In this document: positions 9,548-17,921 of the stretch, in pieces | How positions within the stretch are numbered: position 1 is the first letter of the stretch | Layout: every line of letters starts with the position of its first letter | Origin: Confluentibacter lentus | GTDB taxonomy: Bacteria > Bacteroidota > Bacteroidia > Flavobacteriales > Flavobacteriaceae | Assembly (NCBI RefSeq): GCF_002806995.1 | Contig: NZ_NIHE01000006.1 | Location: 1 to 64,000, forward strand | Reading direction: 5' to 3' | Length of the DNA: 64,000 bases | Notes under the pieces: model-generated | Told to the model about the DNA's origin: nothing | Seen by the model: the letters and a program-made list of their open reading frames with translations, nothing else | Databases searched by the model: none | Made by a program: the position numbers and the translations under genes

Positions 9548-10483
9548 TTATTCTTCTTCATCGTAATACTCAAAACTTATATCTGAATTCCCAATTGGCT
9601 TTAAATGTTCAAATCTTTCTTTTACATTTTCCAGATCCGTATAAAGCTCCTCAATTTCTCCTTTAATGCTGTATTCTTTATGAAATGAAATGAGGCGATT
9701 TAAGTAATAGTTTGTGTCATACATTTCAAGTTCAAGAGGTGGTTGCTCTTGTAAATATTCTTTGAAATTTATGGGTAATTCAGATTGAATTAAATATTTT
9801 AAAATTTCTTTCTGAACAATCTTCTCCTCACTAAAATCATATTTCTCCGACATAAATATTTTAAATGCCTTTGATTCATAGGGTATTTCGTAAGTGAATA
9901 TTCTTAACCTATAACACTCATCTTTAACTATTTTATAATATTCTTTACAGAACTTTCCAATAGTTTTTCCGACATACTTTTTAATTCGCTCATCATTAGG
10001 TGTGCAACCAATCATTTCAACTGATATTTCAATATCAAGTGACTCTTCCAGAAATTTTATCAGTTGAAGTTTACTTTGATTTGGTCTGTAAACACTCTGC
10101 ATTTGATACATCTCATATCTCGAGCTTTTATAAAATTTGGTTAGTAAAGAGAGAAGTTTTTTATGGTTTTTGCCAAGATTTATCTTTTTATGCTTTTCTA
10201 TTCGAGTATTTAAATCGTCAAGATTGTGTGATATAAGGCTTTCTTCAAATTCTTCTTGATTCGTATCGTCCTTATGTTCGAGAAGTACAATACAAATTTT
10301 TTGAAGTCGCTCAAGTCCAACTGAAATGTTATACAGGAATTCAAAAGCCTCATCTTCATAATAGAAATGCGACATAAGTTCAAAGCTGTAAAGTCCGTTA
10401 TAAATGAAATTTCCAGAAATACTTAATTCGGTGCCTAATCTAAAGTTTTTCCAAAATTCAGTAGGTGTAAAGTCCATTTTCAT
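9548..10483 (-). CDS. Uncharacterised all-alpha protein with a HEPN-like N-terminal half
   Basis: A 311-residue soluble protein I cannot name. Residues ~45-130 look HEPN-like: a helix with VGLERLQKICIVLLEH, then SHNLDDLNTRI, then FYKSSRYEMY where the Arg-x3-Tyr replaces the usual Rx4-6H. HEPN domains occur in RNases of toxin and abortive-infection systems and in nucleotidyltransferase partners. The C-terminal half is helical and acidic, ending FEYYDEEE. It stands alone between trmD and the DUF2490 gene, with no antitoxin or nucleotidyltransferase ORF next to it. A small stem (ACTGTG/CACAGT, 9531-9547) overlaps its stop codon. HEPN assignment is tentative. Confidence 0.6.
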   Translation of the reverse strand: MKMDFTPTEFWKNFRLGTELSISGNFIYNGLYSFELMSHFYYEDEAFEFLYNISVGLERLQKICIVLLEHKDDTNQEEFEESLISHNLDDLNTRIEKHKKINLGKNHKKLLSLLTKFYKSSRYEMYQMQSVYRPNQSKLQLIKFLEESLDIEISVEMIGCTPNDERIKKYVGKTIGKFCKEYYKIVKDECYRLRIFTYEIPYESKAFKIFMSEKYDFSEEKIVQKEILKYLIQSELPINFKEYLQEQPPLELEMYDTNYYLNRLISFHKEYSIKGEIEELYTDLENVKERFEHLKPIGNSDISFEYYDEEE

Positions 10484-10602
10484 ATTGTGCAGAACTTTTA
10501 AGATAAATATAGTTTCAATTATCTAAATCAATAGCTAAACGAATTTAGTCGAAATTTTGTACAATATCAATTTTTAGAAGTAAAAAAATTTAAGCTTTTA
10601 GT

Positions 10603-11343
10603 CTACTTGACAGTTCTACTTTCACTCAAATCCAAATTATGCCGTATTTGCAACCAAAACACGTTTGTTTGTCGGTAAGTTCCAGATGTGGCGGTTGAGA
10701 CATATTGACTATTCCAAGTGGGAGAAACGGATAGATTTTTATTTAATTGAAATACAGGGCTTACCACAAACCTATTTTGGTCAAAAGTCTGGGTGGGTGT
10801 TTCCTTTCCAGTATTTATAAAAATTTCATCACCAACATTCAATAAAAACATACTGTCTGGATTGTTTTTGGAAAGTTTAAAGATGGGCACACTTACAATA
10901 AGACTATATCTAAATCGGAAATTAAAGGTGTTGTTCGGGTTATTTAGCGGATTGAAAAAGCGTTCTTCAACACGAATTCGTTGATTGATTCTTATTTTAT
11001 TGAAATTATTTCTCAGCAATATTTCCTGATGCGGACGGTATTCAACCCTGTTTAAAGTATCTTGAGTATAAAAGCTAGAATAAGCAAAACCAATAGAAAC
11101 CCTGAGATTTTGTTTTATGGAATACCCCAAACCTGTTCTCGCAATAAACTGTGCGTTTTCATCAAAACCATCTCGCCACCTAAAACTAGCATCTGTAAGA
11201 AGCGTCCAGTTTTTGTTTAATTTGGTTTCATTATAATATTGTAACCACTGTTGGTTTTCATGAGTTACGGTTTTGTTTTGAGCCGTTGTGTTATGAATTA
11301 AAAAAACAAAAACAACAACGCTTATTAAATTTTTAAATGTCAT
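10603..11343 (-). CDS. DUF2490 domain-containing outer-membrane protein
   Basis: A 246-residue protein with a signal peptide (1-21, ending TTAQ) and an alternating beta-strand pattern of a small outer-membrane barrel. It shows DUF2490 features: WLQYYNETKLNKNWTLLTD near the start and WLQIRHNLDL near the end. Its ATG lies inside the end of the TerC gene (11-nt overlap), so the two are probably co-translated. Function unknown. Confidence 0.82.
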   Translation of the reverse strand: MTFKNLISVVVFVFLIHNTTAQNKTVTHENQQWLQYYNETKLNKNWTLLTDASFRWRDGFDENAQFIARTGLGYSIKQNLRVSIGFAYSSFYTQDTLNRVEYRPHQEILLRNNFNKIRINQRIRVEERFFNPLNNPNNTFNFRFRYSLIVSVPIFKLSKNNPDSMFLLNVGDEIFINTGKETPTQTFDQNRFVVSPVFQLNKNLSVSPTWNSQYVSTATSGTYRQTNVFWLQIRHNLDLSESRTVK

Positions 11344-12289
11344 TTTTAGAATCCGAATTCTTGATATTTAAAGTAGAAATATAGATGCCAACACCCAAGG
11401 AAAGCGCAATAAATGATAACGAGAACCATTCGGGAATATGAAAAAATTGGGAGCTTATCAACTTTATGGAAACAAACAACAAAATGGAAAACACGCTGTA
11501 TTTAAGATACGCGAATTTTTCAAGCATACTTGAAAGGAAAAAGTAAAGCGAACGCAAACCCATAATAGCAAATATGTTAGAACTATAAACAATAAAGGGG
11601 TCTGTGGTGATTGATAAAATAGCAGGAATACTATCCAATGCAAAAAGCAAATCGGTGAACTCGATGGTAATTAACGCACCAAATAAAGCAGTAAATACTT
11701 TTTTGCCATCAACAACCGTCACAAATTTTTCACCATCAATGATTTTGGTGAGCCTAAAAAACTTTGATAAGCCTTTGCCCTGTTCCTTTTCTTTATGTTC
11801 CACATCATTTTTCAACATTTTTATAGCTGTAAATAATAGGAAAAGACCAAAAATGATACTCATGCTGTGAAAACTATTCATCAGCACAAGACCTAAGTTT
11901 ATTAAAATGGCTCTAAATACAATAGCTCCCAAAATCCCCAAAAACAACAGTCTATGTTGCGATTTCATAGGGATTTTAAATGAGGCAAAAATGGCGGCGA
12001 TAACAAATAAATTGTCAACACTTAATGATAATTCAACCATATAACCGGTTAGATAATTAAGTACTGCTTGGCTGGGAGTAAGGTTGGTTGAGTTATCAAC
12101 ATGTCCTGAACTATAAAACCAATAAATTAAAATAGAAAACAAAAGCCCATTACAAACAAAAAAGATAGTTTCGTAAACGGCTTTTTTGGTAGATGATTGT
12201 GTGCCTTTTTTGTGCAAAACAAAAAAATCAAAAAACAAAAGTGCGAAAGCGTAAACTACTAAAATGATCCAAGGCGTAGTATTTTCCAT
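11333..12289 (-). CDS. TerC/Alx family integral membrane protein
   Basis: A 318-residue inner-membrane protein with about nine hydrophobic segments and the two intramembrane acidic motifs of the TerC family: VELSLSVDNLFV in an early helix and IEFTDLLFALDSIPA in the middle. Members are implicated in Mn2+ export and metalation of exported proteins (Alx, TerC, YkoY); tellurite resistance is the historic name. Overlaps DUF2490. I looked for a yybP-ykoY Mn2+ riboswitch in the leader and did not find one. Confidence 0.9.
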   Translation of the reverse strand: MENTTPWIILVVYAFALLFFDFFVLHKKGTQSSTKKAVYETIFFVCNGLLFSILIYWFYSSGHVDNSTNLTPSQAVLNYLTGYMVELSLSVDNLFVIAAIFASFKIPMKSQHRLLFLGILGAIVFRAILINLGLVLMNSFHSMSIIFGLFLLFTAIKMLKNDVEHKEKEQGKGLSKFFRLTKIIDGEKFVTVVDGKKVFTALFGALITIEFTDLLFALDSIPAILSITTDPFIVYSSNIFAIMGLRSLYFFLSSMLEKFAYLKYSVFSILLFVSIKLISSQFFHIPEWFSLSFIALSLGVGIYISTLNIKNSDSKNDI

Positions 12290-12578
12290 TTTATATTTAG
12301 GATTAAAATTTAAACGAAATTAATTGATTTTGATTTAATAACCTTGAATGTAAGCTGGTTTATTTTTAACCAAACAACTAATTGTTATTTAATGACTTAT
12401 GATTTTGATGTTATGAAATTGTGACAGTTTTTTATACTATAAAAATGAAAAATTGTCATTTGTTCGTTAACTAAATATGTAAAAAATAACAGTTATCTGC
12501 CAAATAATGCTTTGGTATTTTTTTTGTCTGTTATTGGGTAAAGTCAAATAAATAATGTTTAACTAAAAATTTTTAATT
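12290..12578. other. Divergent intergenic region terC/hsp20
   Basis: 289 bp, very AT-rich. It contains an inverted repeat at 12422-12456 (TGACA ... TGTCA around TTTTTATACTATAAAAA) that could be an operator or weak hairpin. No clear TAnnTTTG promoter is visible for either gene; no CIRCE element is present. Confidence 0.5.
12430..12446. promoter_or_regulatory. 17-bp palindromic motif upstream of hsp20
   Basis: TTTTATACTATAAAAAT, a near-perfect palindrome, 133 bp upstream of the hsp20 ATG. The same motif with one change is found just upstream of the TonB gene (13194-13210). Confidence 0.4.
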
Positions 12579-13064
12579 ATGAGCAATTTAGCAACAGTAA
12601 CAAAAAATGGAGGTTTAACAACAGCTAATAAAAACAGATTGTCAAACTTCCCAAATTTATCAACTTGGTTTGAAGATTTTCCTCTAGGGGATTTCCCAAC
12701 CTTGTTTTCTTCAAATTTCAATACAGGGATGTCACTTCCTAAAGTAAATATTAAAGAAGTCGCGGATGCTTTTATAGTTGAAATGGCCGTTCCTGGATTA
12801 AAGAAATCGGATTTCAACATCGATTTAGATAACCATGTTTTGTCTATTTCAGCAGAAATTAAAGAAGAAAATAAAGAAGAAAAAGAAGCAGGCTACACAC
12901 GTAGGGAGTTTGGTTATTCATCATTTAAAAGAACCTTTACCTTACCAGAAACGGTGCAAGACGACAAAATTAAGGCAACCTATAAAGAAGGTATTTTAAG
13001 TGTGCATCTTCCTAAAAAAGAAGAAGCCAAACAAAAACCAGCACGAACCATTGATATTTCATAA
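12579..13064 (+). CDS. Hsp20/alpha-crystallin small heat shock protein
   Basis: A 161-residue cytosolic holdase chaperone. N-terminal flexible arm to about residue 50, then the alpha-crystallin domain (about 50-150): PKVNIKEVADAFIVEMAVPG, HVLSISAEIKEE, YTRREFGYSSFKRTFTLP and the GILSVHLPK beta-strand. The highly charged KEENKEEKEA loop is the dimerisation loop. Monocistronic: long divergent promoter region before, strong terminator after. Stress regulation is expected from the family but no known heat-shock operator is seen. Confidence 0.95.
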   Translation: MSNLATVTKNGGLTTANKNRLSNFPNLSTWFEDFPLGDFPTLFSSNFNTGMSLPKVNIKEVADAFIVEMAVPGLKKSDFNIDLDNHVLSISAEIKEENKEEKEAGYTRREFGYSSFKRTFTLPETVQDDKIKATYKEGILSVHLPKKEEAKQKPARTIDIS

Positions 13065-13095
13065 AAAATTTAATTTTCTTGGTATTATGCTAGAG

Positions 13096-13122
13096 GCTGT
13101 CTTACAAAAGACAGCTTTTTTT
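13096..13122 (+). terminator. Rho-independent terminator of hsp20
   Basis: GCTGTCTT-ACAA-AAGACAGC stem (13096-13115) followed by seven T, 31 nt after the hsp20 stop. Confidence 0.9.
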
Positions 13123-13193
13123 ATTAAAAAATTTCATGATTTTTTGGGTAGTATATGACAATTATCATAGTAAATAATGGCTCATTGAAATAA

Positions 13194-13210
13194 TTTTATA
13201 CCATAAAAAT
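13194..13210. promoter_or_regulatory. 17-bp palindromic motif upstream of tonB
   Basis: TTTTATACCATAAAAAT, 16/17 identical to the motif at 12430-12446, ending 8 nt before the TonB ATG. Position suggests overlap with the transcription or translation start. Confidence 0.4.
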
Positions 13211-13218
13211 TAAGAGTC

Positions 13219-13947
13219 ATGCAAGTTAAAAAGCACCCAGAAGTAGAAATTGGTAGAAATAGCAGTTTGTATTTTGCCATCGGGCTTAATATCATGTTAT
13301 TCTTTACGTGGCAAGCTTTAGAATATAAAACTTATGATAAGGAAGCCATAGATATTGGTATATTAAACTTAGAAAAAGAAGTAGAAGAAGAGATACCAAT
13401 TACCAATATAAATACACCGCCACCACCACCACCTCCTGCCGTAGTAACTGAGACACTTCAAATTGTTGAAGATATAGAAGACATCGAGGAAACTGTTATT
13501 GAGAGTACAGAAGCAAATCAGGACGATAGAATAGCAGAACCTATTGTCACTGTTCGTGACGTAGCAGTTAAGGAAGTAGAAGAAGAAGTAGAAGTGCCAT
13601 TTGCAATCATTGAGGAAGTGCCTATTTTTCCTGGCTGCGAAAATGTAAGTAAAGCTCAAAAAAGAGCTTGTTTTGAACAAAAAATACAAGCACACGTGGT
13701 TAAGAATTTCCAATATCCACAAGTAGCATTAGAATTAGGAATACATGGGCGGGTTTCTGTCATATTTACTATCGATAAAGATGGTAGCATAACAAAAATA
13801 AGGACTAGGGGGCCGGATAAGGTTTTAGAAAATGAGGCTGTAAGGATCATAAGTACATTGCCTAAGATGATTCCCGGTAAACAAAGAGGAAAACCAGTAC
13901 CTGTACCATTTAGCTTGCCAATAAATTTTGTAGTGGCAGTAAATTAA
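13219..13947 (+). CDS. tonB: Energy transducer TonB
   Basis: A 242-residue TonB: cytoplasmic start, one membrane helix (about 20-36), an acidic periplasmic stretch with a proline run (TPPPPPPPAV near 66-75), and the C-terminal TonB domain (about 150-242) with GIHGRVSVIFTIDKDGSI and PGKQRGKPVPVPFSLPI. It transmits proton-motive force from ExbB/ExbD to outer-membrane receptors; exbBD are not in this window. The CENVSK...ACFEQ cysteine pair (near 140-152) before the domain is common in Bacteroidetes TonBs. Monocistronic, with a terminator after it. Confidence 0.93.
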   Translation: MQVKKHPEVEIGRNSSLYFAIGLNIMLFFTWQALEYKTYDKEAIDIGILNLEKEVEEEIPITNINTPPPPPPPAVVTETLQIVEDIEDIEETVIESTEANQDDRIAEPIVTVRDVAVKEVEEEVEVPFAIIEEVPIFPGCENVSKAQKRACFEQKIQAHVVKNFQYPQVALELGIHGRVSVIFTIDKDGSITKIRTRGPDKVLENEAVRIISTLPKMIPGKQRGKPVPVPFSLPINFVVAVN

Positions 13948-13987
13948 AAAGATAAACCGTTAGGTTTTATATTGAGTTTGATTGTTT

Positions 13988-14026
13988 TAAACGGTTAACC
14001 ATGTACATGTGGTTAGCCGTTTTTTA
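13988..14026 (+). terminator. Rho-independent terminator of tonB
   Basis: AAACGGTTAACC / GGTTAGCCGTTT stem with one G-U pair, 10-nt loop and a T run, 41 nt after the tonB stop. Confidence 0.88.
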
Positions 14027-14138
14027 TTGTAGTTATTTAAAATAACATTTCAGCAACAATAAATGACGGTTCGGTTAATACCTTTTTTATTTTTTTAACT
14101 TCCATAAGATATTTGCTTCATAATTTAAAAACACGATT

Positions 14139-14267
14139 ATGAAACATCTCATTCCTATGGCCATCTTATTGGTTTCGGCCTTGCCAAACGGACAACCGAA
14201 ATTAAAAATCCCATCCAAACTTTTTACTAACTTTAAAGCAGAAACACCATTACAAAAATCGACTTAA
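14139..14267 (+). CDS. Small signal-peptide-like ORF upstream of the LytS kinase
   Basis: A 42-codon ATG frame whose start MKHLIPMAILLVSALPNGQ looks like a Bacteroidetes Sec signal peptide ending in Gly-Gln, followed by a short cationic tail (about 23 residues, KLKIPSKLF near its middle, with five Lys). The stop lies 28 nt before the kinase ATG and 240 nt after the tonB terminator region, so it may open the kinase operon. It may encode a secreted peptide, a leader peptide, or be the relic of a longer exported protein. Not recognised. Confidence 0.35.
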   Translation: MKHLIPMAILLVSALPNGQPKLKIPSKLFTNFKAETPLQKST

Positions 14268-14295
14268 ATAATACTTGTAACTTGAAGAAAATACT

Positions 14296-15642
14296 ATGAC
14301 AAAATTGACAAAAAATATCATCTTAACCTTTGTAATTGGATGTCTAGTATATGTTATTGGAAATTTTTTATTTCATGGTTTTCAATATGAAAGTTTGAAT
14401 CAAGGTTTAGCCGATTTTTTAATTTTCCAGTTATATGCTTTTCTTCTCGGGTTTTCTAACATGTACTTTTTCAATTATCTGGAAAAACTTGAATGGAAAA
14501 AAACGGATAGAATAAAGCGAATAGTCATTGGGATTATTGGTTCTACGCTAATAACATTAATGGGCTTGTTTCTTTTAAGAGCCATGAAAGCGGTGATGTT
14601 TAATGGTGAATCATTTTTTGAGTTTGTAGCAGGTGAACGTTTTAAGTATTATCAATTCGGACTCTGGATGACTTTAACCATAGTCATCATTTTTCACGTT
14701 GTATATTTCTACAACAGATATCAGCAAAACAAAATAAAAGAACAAAAGGTTATTGCAGGAACGGCAAGTGCCAAGTTTGATGCTTTAAAAAATCAGTTAG
14801 ACCCGCATTTTTTATTCAATAGTTTAAATGTGCTGACGAGTTTAATTGAAGAAAATCCGGAAAATGCTCAAAGATTTACCACATCGCTATCCAAAGTCTA
14901 TCGTTATGTTTTAGAACAAAAGGATAAAGAATTGGTTTCGGTTGATGAAGAATTGGAATTCGCAAAAACCTATATGTCCTTATTAAAAATGCGTTTTGAA
15001 GATAGTATCATTTTTGAAATGCCCGATAAGTCGACAAATTCAGAAAGTAAAGTGGTTCCTTTATCATTACAACTGCTTTTAGAGAATGCCGTAAAGCATA
15101 ATATGGTAACATCAAACAAGCCTTTGCATATTAAAATTTATGAAGACAGTAATTATTTAGTTGTCGAAAATAATCTTCAACTTAAAGACATCGTAAAAAA
15201 GAGTAGCGGCGTGGGTTTAAGCAACATCATGCAACGCTACGATTTATTAACAACCAAAAAAATAAACATTAACAAAGAAGCCAATAGGTTTACTGTAGCT
15301 ATACCTATGCTTACAAAACAAATATCAATTATGAGAACACAACAATCAGAATCTAGAATGGAAGATAGCTATATAAGAGCTCGTAACCATGTTGAAGAAC
15401 TTAAGAATTTTTATTACAGCCTCATTTCCTATGTCTTTGTAATACCGTTTTTAATATACATTAATTATAGAACCTATTGGGGTTTCCAATGGTTTTGGTT
15501 CCCAATGTTAGGCTGGGGCTTAGGCTTATCAATTCAAGCTTTTAGGGTATATGTCAGTGATAAATTTTTAGGAAGTAACTGGGAAAAACGCAAGATAGAA
15601 CAGTTTATGAGACAAGAAGAAGATCAAAAACGTTGGAATTAA
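14296..15642 (+). CDS. LytS/YehU-type sensor histidine kinase with C-terminal 2TM domain
   Basis: A 448-residue kinase. Four N-terminal membrane helices (about 8-28, 40-60, 77-95, 121-141), then the His_kinase domain with NQLDPHFLFNSLNVL (phosphoacceptor His171), an HATPase domain with LLLENAVKHN and GVGLSNI, and finally a 2TM domain (about 352-448) with YIRARNHVEELKNFYY, two membrane segments and SNWEKRKIEQFM. The last module is homologous to the whole next gene. The LytTR regulator encoded at 16061 is the obvious partner. The catalytic core is thus tethered to the membrane at both ends, which is unusual for this family. Confidence 0.92.
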   Translation: MTKLTKNIILTFVIGCLVYVIGNFLFHGFQYESLNQGLADFLIFQLYAFLLGFSNMYFFNYLEKLEWKKTDRIKRIVIGIIGSTLITLMGLFLLRAMKAVMFNGESFFEFVAGERFKYYQFGLWMTLTIVIIFHVVYFYNRYQQNKIKEQKVIAGTASAKFDALKNQLDPHFLFNSLNVLTSLIEENPENAQRFTTSLSKVYRYVLEQKDKELVSVDEELEFAKTYMSLLKMRFEDSIIFEMPDKSTNSESKVVPLSLQLLLENAVKHNMVTSNKPLHIKIYEDSNYLVVENNLQLKDIVKKSSGVGLSNIMQRYDLLTTKKININKEANRFTVAIPMLTKQISIMRTQQSESRMEDSYIRARNHVEELKNFYYSLISYVFVIPFLIYINYRTYWGFQWFWFPMLGWGLGLSIQAFRVYVSDKFLGSNWEKRKIEQFMRQEEDQKRWN

Positions 15643-15655
15643 AACATATAGAATC

Positions 15656-15955
15656 ATGGAAAATTTTAAAAAAGAAGACGCTTACATCAGAGCTGAAAAA
15701 AGGTTGAAAGAACTAAAAGGGTTTTACTGGCATGCATTCTGGTATGTGGTGGTCAATTTATTTTTAATTGGTATGGCTGTGGTAAATGGAAATGATATCA
15801 CGCATTTTGGCACCTATTCTACAGCACTTTTTTGGGGCATCGGTTTGGGGTTTCATGCCTTGGGTGTATTTGGTAAAAACCTGATGTTCTCTAAAAATTG
15901 GGAAGACCGAAAAGTTCAGGAATTTATGGATAAGGATAAAAAGAATTGGGAGTGA
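15656..15955 (+). CDS. 2TM domain-containing protein
   Basis: A 99-residue membrane protein: YIRAEKRLKELKGFYWHAFW, two hydrophobic segments (about 30-45 and 58-76) and NWEDRKVQEFM at the end, the same pattern as the C terminus of the kinase encoded 13 nt upstream. 2TM (PF13239-like) proteins are typically found beside LytTR systems in Flavobacteria. It may associate with the kinase through the paralogous domain; this is inference. Confidence 0.88.
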   Translation: MENFKKEDAYIRAEKRLKELKGFYWHAFWYVVVNLFLIGMAVVNGNDITHFGTYSTALFWGIGLGFHALGVFGKNLMFSKNWEDRKVQEFMDKDKKNWE

Positions 15956-16060
15956 GCATAGCTTTCAGTCGCAGTCACAATTTTTAGTCGGGTTCAAGTG
16001 AAAATTTGATAAGTTTAGCAACTTTGAACCTTAAACCCAGAACCTAGAACCTTAAAGAGA

Positions 16061-16816
16061 ATGAACGTAATTATTATAGAAGACGAAAAACCATCCGCTC
16101 GCCGTTTGCAACGTATGTTGGAAAAACTGGACATTCAGGCGAAAACCATGTTACATTCGGTTGAGGAATCGTTGGAGTGGTTTCAAAAAAACCAACATCC
16201 CGATTTAATTTTTCTGGATATCCAATTGAGCGATGGTTTGTCGTTTGAGATTTTTGAAACCATCGATATTAAAAGTGCCGTTATTTTCACCACCGCTTAT
16301 GATGAGTATGCGTTGCAGGCTTTTAAACTAAATAGCATCGATTATTTATTAAAGCCCATTGATGAAGACGATTTAGCAAAAGCCGTAAAAAAATACCAAG
16401 AGCGCATCCCGCAAAAGCAAACCGTGAATATCGATTTTAATGATATTAAAAAACTATTGGTGAACCCGATAGATCGCGAATATAAAAAGCGTTTTTCGGT
16501 AAAAGTTGGGCAACATATTAAGCTTATTAATATAGACGACATTGAGTGTTTTTACAGCGAAAACAAAGGCACCTATTTACATTGTACAGACGGTAGAAAT
16601 TATTTGTTGGATACGACTTTAGAACTCTTGGAAAATGAGCTGGAACCACGAACTTTTTTTAGAATAAACCGTAAGTTTTTTGTAAACATTCATGCCATAA
16701 AAGATATGGTAAGCTACACCAACTCGCGATTGCAAATAAAACTAAAAACGTACAATGCTGAAGAAGTTATTGTGGCTAGGGAACGGGTTAAGGATTTTAA
16801 GGATTGGTTGGAGTAG
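16061..16816 (+). CDS. LytR/AlgR-type response regulator (receiver + LytTR)
   Basis: A 251-residue regulator. Receiver domain with acidic pair EDE (7-9), phospho-acceptor Asp53 in LIFLDIQL, Thr/Ala region TTAYDEYA and Lys near 104 in YLLKPID. LytTR DNA-binding domain about 145-250 with FSVKVGQHIKLI, CFYSENKGTYLH, FFRINRKFFVN and VARERVKDFKDW. It belongs with the LytS-type kinase upstream; the 105-nt gap contains words related to AACCTTAAA rather than an evident promoter, so co-transcription is likely. Confidence 0.95.
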   Translation: MNVIIIEDEKPSARRLQRMLEKLDIQAKTMLHSVEESLEWFQKNQHPDLIFLDIQLSDGLSFEIFETIDIKSAVIFTTAYDEYALQAFKLNSIDYLLKPIDEDDLAKAVKKYQERIPQKQTVNIDFNDIKKLLVNPIDREYKKRFSVKVGQHIKLINIDDIECFYSENKGTYLHCTDGRNYLLDTTLELLENELEPRTFFRINRKFFVNIHAIKDMVSYTNSRLQIKLKTYNAEEVIVARERVKDFKDWLE

Positions 16817-16880
16817 TAAATGAATTTTCTTTATTATTAGAATCAATTTTTTATAAACTTGAATTATAATTCTTTATATT

Positions 16881-17921
16881 TTATTTAATTTTATCAATCA
16901 ATTTTTCAATAAAAAGAGGATTATTTGGCTCATTTTCCTTTCCAATATAACCTGTTTTTTGATGAGAAAAAATTGATAAAGCAGCTTGAACAATTAATTT
17001 ATCTTTTCCTTCTGATGTTTCTGCTCTATTTAAAAGGGCTAAAGCTGCGGCAAATGAATTTTCTTTGTGAGCATTTATAGTTTTGTTATGCATATGTGCA
17101 TTATAATTTTTGATACTAAAAACTAATATGTAGACGCATATACTAATAATAAAAAGTCTAAAGATTAATGACTTTATAATCTCATACCACAATATCTGAT
17201 TTCCACAATCATCACAAACTGATTTATAACTTGATAATGTTTCAATTGAGAAACAATTTAAATCAAAACAAAAATATTTTAAAATAATAAATAATGTAAA
17301 TGAAAGCAATAAGAGAGAAAAAATTATTCCCCCTAGCCAATATAGAGACATTTTTTTATGGTCATCCGCCTCTTTTTTAAATATGTCTTGTTGGGCTAAA
17401 AACTCTCCAGAGGTAAGTAAATCTTTGTAGCGTTTATCAAAATTTTCAAGTTCAAATTGAAGAGTTTTTTTTATTTCTTCAATAGCATCTGCATCAGATT
17501 GTACTTTATCATTCTGTTTTTTTAGTTCATCTGCAACTTTTTGATTTACAATCTTACCCTTCTCAATTTCAGATTCTAATTCTTTAATTAATTGTTTGTA
17601 TTCAGTTTTATTATCTAAATTAAAATTTATTATAGCAGCAATTTGTCCCCAATAACCTAGTATTTGCTCTTTTGATGATTTTAAATTATTTAAAACTGTC
17701 TGACGTTGAGAAACAAATTGACCATCATTATAATTGATTGTTTGACCTATTTGTTGAATAATTTCATTATATATTCTTATAATTTGTTCTAAAATAGAAT
17801 CACCAACTTGTTCAGCATTTTCTAAAATTAGATAAAGTTTACTTGAGAAATCTATTATTAAAGGTTCTGATTCGATCAAAGATGCTTCTCCTAACTCTTT
17901 TCTGTAAAATTTTTTAATCAA
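16881..17921 (-). CDS. Uncharacterised coiled-coil membrane protein
   Basis: A 346-residue protein I do not recognise. Helical N-terminal region, a long coiled coil (about 100-180: KELESEIEKGKIV, VADELKKQNDKVQSD), two membrane helices (about 193-213 and 247-270) separated by a cysteine-bearing loop (CDDCG), and a conserved-looking cytoplasmic tail (NKTINAHKENSFAAALAL, NRAETSEGKDKLI, SHQKTGYIG). Start is TTG at 17919-17921 and overlaps the stop of a tiny upstream frame (TTGATTAA), a translational-coupling arrangement. It converges on the LytTR gene and is flanked by core genes, looking like an accessory insertion. Confidence 0.7.
   Translation of the reverse strand: MIKKFYRKELGEASLIESEPLIIDFSSKLYLILENAEQVGDSILEQIIRIYNEIIQQIGQTINYNDGQFVSQRQTVLNNLKSSKEQILGYWGQIAAIINFNLDNKTEYKQLIKELESEIEKGKIVNQKVADELKKQNDKVQSDADAIEEIKKTLQFELENFDKRYKDLLTSGEFLAQQDIFKKEADDHKKMSLYWLGGIIFSLLLLSFTLFIILKYFCFDLNCFSIETLSSYKSVCDDCGNQILWYEIIKSLIFRLFIISICVYILVFSIKNYNAHMHNKTINAHKENSFAAALALLNRAETSEGKDKLIVQAALSIFSHQKTGYIGKENEPNNPLFIEKLIDKIK

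Noticed and set aside
12290-12578. Mn2+ (yybP-ykoY) riboswitch upstream of TerC/Alx gene
   Set aside because: The conserved loop sequences of that riboswitch are not present in the leader.
13369-13850. Two minus-strand ORFs opposite tonB
   Set aside because: Antisense shadows; the Trp-rich stretch is simply the complement of the TonB proline run.
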